From Sialis fuliginosa (lineage: Eukaryota; Arthropoda; Insecta; Megaloptera; Sialidae): a stretch of DNA of 64,000 nucleotides. The translations under genes and the position numbers were made by a program. Shown here one piece after another: positions 11,441 through 21,705 of the stretch. The stretch is taken from the NCBI GenBank assembly GCA_961205875.1, contig OY540809.1, positions 26,052,267-26,116,266 of the forward strand. Reading direction: 5' to 3'. The notes under the pieces are model-generated. The model made no database searches. It saw only the letters and a program-made list of their open reading frames with translations, and was not told the origin of the DNA. The stretch's first letter is position 1, and every line of letters begins with the position of its first letter.

Positions 11441-12879
11441 TAAAATTTAATATATTCGTGAGTTTTAAATTACTCACACACCCTCTAGTGATATCAACAA
11501 TTGTTTAATTTCCAGATACTCAATAAACGACGGTTTTAGCTTAAAACTTCAATAACTCACTAAAAAAAAACTCTGTACTATGAAATAGTAAATCAGTGGA
11601 TCGTTGTTGCAATGGTCCTCAATATGACCAAAATCACTGGTTGATCAGTGAGAACTGGTATAGATCACTGATTTTCAGTGACTTTTACGCCCACTAAAGG
11701 AATCAGTTGAATTCTCACTGATTCTGTTTAAAAGAGTGAGTCCTCCAAATTGAAATTTGAAGTCATAAACGCGCCACTGGAAATATGTTTCACTTTCTAT
11801 AACAAAGATAGAGGCAGTGCGATAGAAATCATTACAAATATTGTAAGGTTGAGATTGTATATATACAATTTTTATTTATATTAACAAACATATGTTTGTA
11901 TGTCCTTTTAAAATGCTCTTTTCAAACTTTTTTCTTAAGAATTCAGGGTAGCTATAGAAAGACTATTCATACAAATATAAAAAAAATCTGTAAAACTTTA
12001 TCCCCTAGGGATAAAAAACAAGAGATAGAATCATGAGCGCCACGAAAAATATTTTCTTAGGCTTAAAATAAATCCCGAAATCCATAAAAAAAATTTTATA
12101 CAAGCTGAACAATTTTAATTAGTAGTCGTAATATTTTGACCTCCCCTCCCCCACCACCTGTGATAAGAATTGTTACAATCTGCCTAAACAATAACAGGTA
12201 ATACAATTATATCTTTTGAATCACTCTATATAACATGTACATGACATTTGAATGAATTTGTTTATCTACTCTTGCAGCGCACACCTTTTATGTAAATCCC
12301 ATAATAAATCATCGAATCACGGGGGATCTATATTTTATTTATTTTGATATGAAATGTACAAATGTATACAAAAAGTAAAATACAATGAAATAAATACATC
12401 AGCTTTTTAAAAAATTCTCTTCAGAATATTGTTATAGTTATTTTAAATCTTCTATTTAATGAGGAAACAATTATTTCTACTTCTTTAAAGTTATTATAGT
12501 TATTTTTTAAATTAATAATAGATGTAGGTACTAAGAAATGTGTTCAGAATAAATAAATGATTAACTTTTTATGGAATTTATGTAACAAAATTATTGAAAT
12601 ATATGTGATAATTTCTTTATGTGGGCAGCACAAATAATATTTTAATACAGGGGATGAGATATTAAATTATTTTTGTTTTGTTTTTTTTATTCATTATACA
12701 ATTTTATTTTATTTATTATAATTATTCATTATACATTTTCCAGCCGGATCGAATGAAACTAATTACAATCCTCCATACGTAACGGGAGATGGAATATTAA
12801 ATTATTCTTTTTTTATATCATTACCTTTACAAAATCGTAAATATCTCGGATCTTAGTTAAAAATTGCAAAAACGCACCT
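11441..12879. other. Gene-free stretch
   Basis: 11600-11730 carries several ATCAGTG/CACTGAT words in both orientations and may be a degraded small inverted-repeat element. The rest is AT-rich with no supported gene. Confidence 0.4.
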
Positions 12880-13555
12880 CCTGTCTTGAATGTCGAAATT
12901 TTTATTTTTATTGAAGATTATTTTGCCTGAATTCACCTTTATAACTTAAGCAGCTATACAGATACATATCAAGAATCCCACCCCATGCCTTACTCCGCCT
13001 TTAGGGGTTGAATGTCGAAATTTTTATTTTAACAGAAGACTATTTTGCCCGAATTTACCTTTATAACTAAAGCAACTATGCAGATAATCATATCAAAAAC
13101 CCACTATCATCCCGTTATTACAGAATTGAATGTGGAAATTTTTATTTTTATTGAATATTATTTTGTCTGAATCGACCTTTATATCATAAACAGTTATGTA
13201 GATAAATATGTATATCAATATTTTAAAAATTTTACACCAAACCTCCCCCCTCCTCCCATCACTTATGGGTTGAATTTTCGAAAATGCTATTTGTCTTGTT
13301 GAGTATTTGTGGCAAGTTTTATTCGAGTGAACACAAACAAACAAAAATTCTCATATAAACTTTTCCACTCCTTTGCAACTCCTTAGGAGTTAATTTTTGG
13401 GAAATGCTGAAATACGTGTTTCATTATTTGTATTGTAAAGTATTTATTTTAAGTATCAAGTAAATCCGACCAAAAATATATTTTTCCCATACAAACTTTT
13501 ACACCCTTAGGGGTTGAATTTAGAAAAATCCTTTCTTAGTGAGTGCTTACATTAT
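12880..13555. repeat. Degenerate tandem array, ~6 units of 115-145 bp
   Basis: Units are recognised by (A/T)GGGGTTGAAT(G/T)T followed by GAAATTTTTATTTT and a downstream CCTTTATA.CT block. Starts fall near 12886, 13009, 13127, 13270, 13388 and 13515. The first three units are most alike and later ones diverge. ORFs through it are repeat read-through. Such arrays with a CCTTTAGGGGTTGAAT-like core occur in several insect genomes (general knowledge). Confidence 0.7.
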
Positions 13556-14327
13556 AAAAGGAACACCTGAGATTTCACGGTTCTAAGTGATCGATTAGCA
13601 ATATAATATTTCTTATTATTATTATTATTATTAAATTGACTTATTAGTTTTAGATTCTGAACGAACCAATTACGAAAATAAATTTAATGATTTCTCTAGA
13701 AGACAATTTGGAAAACAACCCCATCAAGATTTTTCTTAATATCGAACATAGTTTTAAAATACGAAAACATGTGTTGAAGTTTTTAAACTGAAAACTTCGT
13801 TTTCGATTTGTTTATGATAATTTCTACTCGACCTGTAATACATATCTTCTAAAATATTTTATTATCTCCACTACAATAAGTCTTATATCCAAAATACAAG
13901 AACCACTTTCAAAGAAATACATCTAACTTTTAACCTATAAAAATTAATAATAACATTGACGTGTTTTAAAAAAATCGAATTTTTATAGAAACGCGATATA
14001 AAATTAAAAGAAAGTTCTTTCATGTTTAAACCAAGATCAGCTGATACTGATTATGTTTTATAAATACATAATAATTATGCGTCAACCTTTCCACCCCCGT
14101 TTCTGAAAGCGCGAGCTTTTGTAGACTGTATTTATAATAAAAATTTTAATAATTTATATACAAGGTGTATTAAGTGATTACAAGATGGTTTAATCTTTCT
14201 TGAAGTGACATTTCAAATTAGCCATTTGCTTATTACTTTCAGGAATACATTGTTTGTAATACTGAATATTGTATGAAGCATATTGTTCGTTAGATATTTT
14301 GAATTTGTGTAATTTATTTAATATATC
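13556..14327. other. Gene-free stretch with ATT microsatellite
   Basis: A (TAT)n/(ATT)n run lies at about 13613-13634. Otherwise AT-rich sequence without a recognisable feature. Confidence 0.5.
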
Positions 14328-14335
14328 ATATAGGC

Positions 14336-14872
14336 CAGCGGTTCTTAAACTAGGGTCCGCGGACCCCCAGAGGTTCGCGAACTTTTGCCGGGGATCCGTG
14401 AAACATATTTGGCATAAATTAAAGTACTTTTATATTTCTCTTTATCAGGGTTATTTTAGTGTATAGTTTGCTTGTTTTTGCAGTTGTAAAAATGAAAAGT
14501 GCAGTTGTAAAAGCTAAATTGAAAAAATGTTTAATAAATAAATAAAATAATAAAATGTGTGGAAAAAAGATCATTGCAGTTGTAAAAGCAAAAAATATAA
14601 AAAATGTAGAGCAAAAAATAGGTCATTGCAGTTGTAAAAAAATGTAAGAAATGTAGAGCAAAACAAAAGGCAATTGCAGTTGTAAAAACAAAAAATATAA
14701 TACATGTTATGCAAAAAACAATTGCAGTTGAAAAGCAAAAATTGTCAGTGTGCAGCAAAAAATAGTCTTGCAGTTTTAAAATTTTCTTAAAATAACCCCT
14801 ACAGGGAGGGGGTCCCTGAGAAATAATTGTTCAAAAGTGGGTCCCTAGACTACATCAGTTTAAGAACCACTG
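14336..14872. mobile_element. hAT-type non-autonomous element with perfect 8-bp target duplication
   Basis: The ends are CAGCGGTTCTTAAACT on the left and AGTTTAAGAACCACTG on the right, the classic hAT terminus. ATATAGGC flanks both sides exactly (14328-14335 and 14873-14880). 537 bp, no transposase. The interior is largely a minisatellite (14480-14775). Confidence 0.95.
14480..14775. repeat. Minisatellite inside the hAT element
   Basis: About seven degenerate units of roughly 40-65 bp are marked by repeated GCAGTTGTAAAA, followed by GCAAAAAATATAAAAAATGT-like sequence. Its minus-strand reading gives a low-complexity Phe/Cys-rich ORF that is not a gene. Confidence 0.85.
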
Positions 14873-15149
14873 ATATAGGCCAACGTATAGTCACACATTA
14901 TAGTGAATATCAGAGCTTTTCAAAATGTTTTGTTTTAAACTCAAAAACTAAGAAAGTACAATATTATTTTAACATTAATTCACACGAACTTATTTTTACT
15001 TCAGAAAAGGAGGAGGTTCTCAATTTGGCTGTGGATATTTTTTATGTATGTTTGGACATAATTTCGACAGATAAGACCAATTTTGACGTTTTTTTTATAA
15101 CGAGTATAGTCTCGAAGTAAACCGGAGATACGCCACCCAAAAGGGAAAA

Positions 15150-15340
15150 AGGGAAAAACAAAAAAAAAACTTTATAAGAAAAAAGTAATAAAATCGACTA
15201 AAAACCATGAAAAGTATATTATATATAAAATTAACAGTTTTTGAAGTAGGTGTCAAGTGCCAACCTAATAAAAAAACTTTTTAAGAAAGAAAAAAAAATC
15301 GATTTCAAAAACTGTGAAATTTAATTAATATATACTTTTT
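15150..15340 (+). repeat. Dispersed ~180-bp repeat
   Basis: The blocks CTAAAAACCATGAAAAGTAT, a GTTTTTGAAG motif, CAAGTGCCAA, and an AACTTTTTAAGAA stretch are found in the same order on the opposite strand at about 60925-61085. Non-coding. Confidence 0.7.
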
Positions 15341-16919
15341 TAGAGTTTTTTTATAAGTAAGTTAATTTCGATGAGACATGACTCAATTATGGATTTCTTC
15401 GTAACAATTTAAACCAGTGTGTGAAGCTTAAAAAAAATACATAATTATATATATTTTTCACCAATCTATTCTGAAAGCATATTCATAAGTCAAATATTTC
15501 ATTTTGGTAATATACAAAAAAAAGCATTATGGCTGATATTCATAAAAATTTCAAATATGTATTTTTTTAATATTGGTATGTATGTGAATCAAATACTTAG
15601 CTTTCTTATATAAATAAATATGTTACTATATTTTTTTATCTTGATGTTTTCATCTGAATTATGCATACACGTTAACACGTTTATGGCCATTACAAGGTTT
15701 ATATCATTTTGATATGAATGAATGCTTGAAGTGTCAATATTACAATAACATATCACGAACTCTAATAAAATGAAAATAAAAACATTTGATTATTCCTATT
15801 GATTTCCTTTATTTTGATTAGAGATATGTCGTATATGAATTATACCTGGATTAGCTTATAACACATGTAAATTCTTTGCATAGGCGTCACCAGTACTAGG
15901 TAAAATTGGGCAATCTTCCACCAGATTTAAATGTTTCAAATATTATTTTTTTTATATTATTAATTTAATTAATTATGTTAATAATGTTGGCGTCCCTGAT
16001 TATTATTTAATTTTAACATATAATATATATTTATTCACTTCGATCTCTAAATTTGGTTGAATATTCCACAAATTTTTTTTTTATTCTGATACAAATTAAT
16101 TTTTTTTTTCGAAAAAAACTGTTCTAATGTTATGTATTTGTACAGCACATGGCGCGTGTGGAAAGTGGATTGATAAATTTTCACGAAACAAATAATAATA
16201 AATAAATAGAGATAGTCAAGATTAGATAAACACTCTCTTTCATATTCAAATTGTTTTGTTTTTCTAAATTCGACATACATAACTTTTACTATATCTATAT
16301 AATTGATAAGAATTTTAATCGATCATATCAAACAAACATTTTATAGAACGTATGTAAAGTATACCAATAAAATTTTACAATCACCCATTTACAAAATATT
16401 ATCCGCAGCAAAATTTGAACAATTTCGGCTTAACGCAGAATCCACTTTAATCGAATACGTCGTTCTATTTTTAAAAATTTCCCGTATAAAATATATAAAG
16501 TTGGTAACCCTGTTCGACCTATGGCCATCGGCATTGTCAGCGTTTTCGTGTGTCGTGTCTGAGCGAGACAAACTGCATCATATTAACGCGTACCATATAT
16601 TCTGTCATTGTTTAGCATAAGCCACTATGGGAGTTATGACTGCAAATTGCTTTTCAACAAAGATATCTGATATTTATCAGCCATGGCCAACGTTGATCCC
16701 GTTTAATGTGTGATTTATATTTGAATGTGCGATTTTCAGAAATCGGTTTCCATTAATCGTTCCGATTTGCATATTTTAAAAACTGCAATCGGAATTTTGT
16801 CTATGTAAATATTATTATATGATAATAGAAGTAGAATATCACGTCAATTAAATATTTACACAGCTTGATCTATATTACTCTAGACATTGATACGTAAGGT
16901 ACTTGAGGGTAATAAGGCC
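15341..16919. other. Gene-free stretch
   Basis: ORFs of 60-105 codons occur near 16050-16620 but show no domain, no codon bias and no splice context. 16500-16600 is slightly more GC-rich. Nothing supportable. Confidence 0.45.
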
Positions 16920-16922
16920 TAA

Positions 16923-17242
16923 TGTCCGGTATTATAAAGGAGCTAGCAAATTTGCTAGCTAGCAAGCACTTTCAAATAAGATATCAAACTTATATGACAG
17001 TTCTTTTGGAGTTTGTTGAAGACTTTGACAAGTTATAAAGTTGTAGGTAAATACCAACGGTATTAAAACAGTGGTGATATTATGAAAATTATTTTGTACG
17101 GTGAAAGATACCAACTGTGTTATAATTAGTTGAAGTGTCACTACTCTAAATTCCATAGCTAATCCATAGATACTAGTACAGAATTAATACCCCATTTGAA
17201 AAAAAAAAAAAAAATTTACTAGCTCCTTTATAATACCGGACA
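16923..17242. mobile_element. PIF/Harbinger-like MITE with TAA target duplication
   Basis: Perfect inverted ends begin TGTCCGGTATTATAAAGGAG and continue CTAG. TAA flanks both sides (16920-16922 and 17243-17245). 320 bp. A diverged copy lies at 39415-39712 in the leader intron of the larger LRR gene. The 65-codon minus ORF inside is incidental. Confidence 0.85.
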
Positions 17243-17609
17243 TAAGAGTAAAAAAAGAGATTTAAAATCCCCGCACACACACATGAGTGTAGATAAGTTC
17301 ATTCCATTACAAACCTCGCGGTTCCCCATGCCCTACCACCAGTTTTAACTTTTGTTTCGAACAGTGAAGAAAATTCGCTCGAAGAGTTTGTTGCAAATGA
17401 TTGTAAATATTTTCTACGTTAATAGATTAAACTAAAAAGTTTGTATTTAAAAACGATCTAGGTTTATTATATTTCATGAAATTTATTGTCTTTTTTTGTC
17501 GTTCTCAATATAAATATTTTCTAAAAAAAAATCGAAAAATAATTGGATCCGCGGGTAACAAGGCCTATTTATAAAATTAGTAGTAACAAAGAATGTTCGT
17601 ACTGAATTA

Positions 17610-17763
17610 ATGGAAACGAAATGGCATTACTATGGTTGTGGAGAAGACAGACTGGCTAATATGAGGAAGTGCAGTCGATGTAGCAAGTGGTATCACTTGA
17701 GAATGTGTCGGTCTATCATCAGAAGATGCAGATGATTTCGAATGCCCTAATAGCTGTGATTAG
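17610..17763 (+). pseudogene. PHD-finger coding remnant with one frameshift
   Basis: An ATG at 17610 opens a frame reading ...YGCGEDRLANMRKCSRCSKW.. followed by YHL, the first half of a Cys4-His-Cys3 PHD finger. A single extra base near 17700 shifts the frame. The shifted frame continues C-V-G-L-S-S-E-D-A-D-D-F-E-C-P-N-S-C-D and a TAG at 17761-17763, which supplies the remaining zinc ligands. PHD fingers bind histone tails in chromatin proteins and also occur as C-terminal modules of some insect pogo-like transposase proteins. The acidic Ser/Glu-rich frame at about 17350-17400 (NSEENSLEEF) and the surrounding AATAAGGCC-rich repeat suggest a dead transposon rather than a host gene. No start or complete protein is present. 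Confidence 0.6.
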
Positions 17764-17861
17764 AGTTATTATTACTGTTATAACTATTTACAGTGTTTAA
17801 TTTGATCTCAATTTCCAAATATATGTTTATACTTAGATTAATTTTGAAGATTTTGCCCTTA

Positions 17862-18860
17862 AGCCGCGGTCACATTAGGCTGGTTTACCAGCGCTGCTTT
17901 GCCAGCGCTGCTAGCAGCACCAGCAACCAGCGGCTGGTACGGGTTCACACTACGCTGCTAGTCGGCTGCTAGCAGCGCTGGCAAAGCAGCGCTGCTAACT
18001 GTAGTAACCATAGTAACCGACGGTTTGTTGTCGATTCACATTGTATTTTAAATTGTGACAGTTCTGATAATATTTTTTCTTTGCCTACACCGCGATACTT
18101 CTATACGACAATTGTTAATGTATTATACTTTTTATGGAATCAAATAAAGTCAGATGCATGAGGCGTTTCGACAGTTTTCAACCAACAAGTATATATTGAA
18201 ATCTAAAGATCACAAATCACAAGAAAATGTGCTGAGTCAATTATAATATTATATCCTACTCGGTTATTTTGTATTTTTGACGTTTGTATACATTGTAAAT
18301 ATATTAACACATTAAAGTTATTATTAGTGAATGTTAAAGAGTTTATTCTTTATTTAGTACAGTGATATTCATATCGTATGTAATTTTTGTTGTTTTACAA
18401 TTGTTTATAAATTATTAGAAAATTACATGTCGTATAATCTTTTTATTGTATTAGTATTTTTTTAGTTATGTGATCATAATAAAATATTATTGTCAGTATT
18501 TCGTTTTACACTGTTTTTTTTATTTATTTATTTACGTTACAATAATAATATTTGTGTAGCTAATAATAATTTTGTACAATAATAATTTGTCTATGAACAA
18601 ATTTAAAAAATAATTTAAATAATTAACTATTATAAATTAATTAAAGTAGGTTAAATCCAGCCAATAGTAGACGAAAACGGAGTCACGTGATCGGCTGGTA
18701 TGCTGGTAAAGTTGGACATGCGCTACTTTAGTAGCGGCTGCTAAAATCACCAGCCGGCTGGTAAAGCAGCGCTGGTACTGGGTTCACACTACGCTACTAG
18801 TCGGCTGCTAGCAGCGCTGGCAAAGCAGCGCTGGTAAACCAGCCTAATGTGACCGCGGCT
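17862..18860. mobile_element. Harbinger-like 999-bp element with 57-bp perfect inverted ends
   Basis: The ends start AGCCGCGGTCACATTAGGCT and match perfectly for 57 bp in inverse orientation. TTA flanks both sides (17859-17861 and 18861-18863), the PIF/Harbinger signature. The terminal 130 bp at each side is crowded with CAGCGCTG and GCTGCTAGCAGC words, so each end also forms its own hairpin. A GGTTCACACTACGCT block is repeated in the same orientation at both sides (17942 and 18781). The middle is AT-rich and non-coding. Confidence 0.9.
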
Positions 18861-18864
18861 TTAG

Positions 18865-18895
18865 GCCTTATTATACTATCGTAGTATAATAAGGC
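18865..18895. repeat. Perfect 14-bp stem hairpin
   Basis: GCCTTATTATACTA pairs perfectly with TAGTATAATAAGGC across a TCG loop. It directly follows the Harbinger-like element, and its GGCCTTATTA arm resembles repeated words at 16906, 61433, 61803 and 62142. Confidence 0.8.
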
Positions 18896-19095
18896 TTATT
18901 TATGTTAATTTTAAAAATGATTATTTTTGTTATTGATAGAATTTAACTTTTTTTGTTTTAATTTATTTATAAGACTCAGAGAGACAGATTGATAATACAT
19001 TTTCTTGTTTACAAGCAACGTTTTTCATTTTATTTTAAATTTAAGCTTAGTAAGTACCTTATTGTTAGTATATTTATAAATACTACACTTTAGGC

Positions 19096-19540
19096 CAGGG
19101 GTGACCACACCGTGGCGCATGCGCTAAACGTGGAGCATTGTATGATTACAAGTGGCGCATTGCATCCTTGCGCCTACTTATTCTTTTGAAGTAGACCTCA
19201 TAATGCCATAACTTAATTCATTTTCATATAATATGATACATATTTTCAACACCAAAGTGTTCTCAGTTCAATTTAGTCTTTTGTTACTAATCAATGCGTC
19301 CTATTTTTGACAGTTTCCTAGCTAACTATTATTTCCAAGCCATGCTTACAGTTTGGCAGAGCAAGAGCATTATAAACAGACGAGAATTCAGATAATACTG
19401 TGAATTATTAGATTTGAAATAATAGAAAATTTGCAAAAAGTTATAACCATGATCAAAAGAAGGTAGAAAAAGTGCTTGAGTTACATGGCGCATCTGGACT
19501 CGTCTAAAAAAAATGGTATGCAAAAGGTTGGCTACCCCAG
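19096..19540. mobile_element. hAT-type MITE (CAGGGGTG ends)
   Basis: The left end CAGGGGTGACCACACC and the right end GGTTGGCTACCCCAG are inverted relatives. The flanks are CTTTAGGC (19088-19095) and CTTTAGTC (19541-19548), an 8-bp duplication with one mismatch. 445 bp, non-coding, with repeated TGGCGCAT words inside. Confidence 0.85.
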
Positions 19541-20094
19541 CTTTAGTCGCACCATTTACGTCAGGTTCTGAAGTGAAACGCTCGTTCGGGTAAACTCGGG
19601 AGATCCGAACGAGAGAGATAAAACTATCTGCGAAAATACATAACGCTCTCACTCTCAGTGGTTTATACTACCATATGTTTGTTTCAGTCAGATACGTTCG
19701 AAGTGCGTTATATTTTTGGTTACATCTGCAACGTTTACCTCGTTTCGTGTTACTAACATTAGCATTACATTTAGAATTTTATTAGATATTATATTTATGT
19801 TTTATATTTATGTTAATTTTAATGGTTTATGAAATAATTAGTAATTTGTTTCGTTATTATTGGAAATATTAGTTACGGCAAAATAAATATTTCGTTGGTT
19901 CAAATATGTTTTTTTCGAAACTATGATTTTAATATTTGAAAGAAATATTTTATTTGAGGTTAATTTTGCGTAGTTGTTTTTCAATCACGCCAAAGAAGTA
20001 TAACTTCTAACGTAACGCGTATACATAAGTATAAATGTACATATTTTAGATTTAATAGTAGGACAGAAAGATCTAGTATCTGTTTTCTATATCT

Positions 20095-20345
20095 CTCAGC
20101 CTTCAACACACGCCATATGTTACATATTAATTTTCATCAAGTTAACTGTAAGACTTTCAAGAACAGTAGCTATTCGTCCCTTTTCAATACACGTTATATA
20201 CCGTATACATATTTTGATCAAACTAGCTAGAAGATCTTCAGAGGTAGTGTCTCTTTGTCAATTTTCAATATGCATCATATATTGTACGTATACATATTTC
20301 TACAAACAAGCTGGAAATCTTCCAGTTCAAAATGATTTCTTTATC
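20095..20345. repeat. Degenerate tandem repeat, ~85 bp period
   Basis: Three loosely similar units share CAATA(C/T)(A/G)C(G/A)T.ATAT followed by GTATACATAT and a TAGAAGATCTTC/GGAAATCTTCC block (around 20100, 20185 and 20268). A related style of repeat lies at 48630-48880. Confidence 0.5.
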
Positions 20346-20796
20346 CATCTTCCACATGCATCACAATCGACATCGTTCAAAGTAGAGAGCGGAGTGATAG
20401 AGAAAGAGAATAATAATCCTCGAGATTAAATCTAGTCATGCGGAAGTTGGTAATATCATAATTTTGTATAAAAGTCGTCTCGCTCAGTGCGCTCATTCCT
20501 AATGTATGAAAATTAGGTACATACGTATAGATTATAAAGCAGTGATGCGCAATCTGCACCTACATAGAGCTATTCAATCGATGGAAATGATTATAAGTAC
20601 CGCGGCGCGACGAAATAAATAATTCAGTTGTTTATCCTTTTGGTGCAATAAAAAGAGAACAAACACGCAACTTTCAATGATGTAAATCAGGCTTGCTAGA
20701 CAATATATTATTGTATTTCCAACAAAAGATATATTCAGTTTATTCCTTATGCAATCATTACCCACAGTTTATCTCAAACAATTTTGATAATAAATA

Positions 20797-21150
20797 CACA
20801 GCTACACAAAAAAAAGTGCAGAGCCAAAAATATATAGCATTTGTAGTATTGGTCGAGCATAGTCGAAATAAAAAATTTTTGGAATTTTTTTCTTACCAGT
20901 TTTTTTTATTTGAGCTTGAATTTTGGGTTTAGCTGGAATTAAAAAAAAACAGGTAAAAAAAATTCCAAAAATTTGGATTTCAACTATGCTCGACCAATAC
21001 TAACTTTGTTTGGAAAAATTCAAGCTCAAATTAAAAAAAAAACTGGTGAACAGAAAATTTCAAAAATTTGGATTTCGACTCTGCTCGATCAATACTACAA
21101 TACTATATAGGTCGCTTTTTGGTCCCACAATTTTTTTTCTGTAGATGTGT
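20797..21150. mobile_element. Foldback element with three arm copies
   Basis: The arm GTATTGGTCGAGCATAGTCG (about 20847) occurs inverted twice, at about 20983-21003 and 21077-21096. Outer ends CTACACAAAAAAAAGTG and its inverse (TTTTTTTCTGTAG) bound the unit. An extra inverted arm inside a foldback element suggests internal duplication. Non-coding. Confidence 0.7.
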
Positions 21151-21237
21151 TATTGAAACATATATGTGAAATTAATTAATTTTATCTGCCCCTATGAAAT
21201 TCTAGTATTCAATATAAAACATTTATAATATTTATAA

Positions 21238-21705
21238 GGGTTCTGTGCATCAAAATGAAAAAAACGAAACCTTTATAAGATTACGTTACTGTCCGTTTGT
21301 TATTCCATCAAGACCCTTTTTTTCAGGAACTGCTAAAGGTATCAAGTCGAAATTAATATTAAATATATACTAGGGTTTACAGCCTCATAGTCCTGTAAAA
21401 AATTCTAACTCAATGTAATAAGAAGATACAACTTTACAAATTGTATTTTGATACTAACTAATCATTAATCGTTGAAATTTGGCGCGAAGTAAAAGAAAAA
21501 TTACGAAAATCATTAATTTCTTATTCTATATGGAATTATTACGTCACAAACTTAATTTTGCGGTTTCTATCTAACAGCGTCTATGTAAAGAAAGACGCCT
21601 TATGACCATTGTCTACGTAATTAACTATTGTCAATAATTAAGTTTTATATAACGGTATGAAACCCACAGGGTGCGAGTTGTACTTGCACGTCCGTTTTTT
21701 AACTT
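21238..21705 (+). repeat. Degenerate insect-type dispersed repeat
   Basis: It runs from GGGTTCTGTGCATCAAAATG through TTCCATCAAGACCCTTTTTT to CACAGGGTGCGAGTTGTACTTGCAC. Sequences with these blocks in this order are widespread in insect genomes (general knowledge). No ORF. Confidence 0.5.

Noticed and set aside
14531..14758. 75-aa minus ORF rich in Phe/Cys with repeated blocks
   Set aside because: It is the reverse reading of the GCAGTTGTAAAA minisatellite inside a hAT element.
14827..15120. 97-aa ORF
   Set aside because: It starts within the right end of the hAT element and runs through its target duplication into flanking DNA, so it cannot be an old gene. No domain.
16303..16620. 105-aa ORF with an overlapping ORF on the other strand
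   Set aside because: No motif, no splice or promoter context, and open frames on both strands are explained by a slightly GC-richer patch.
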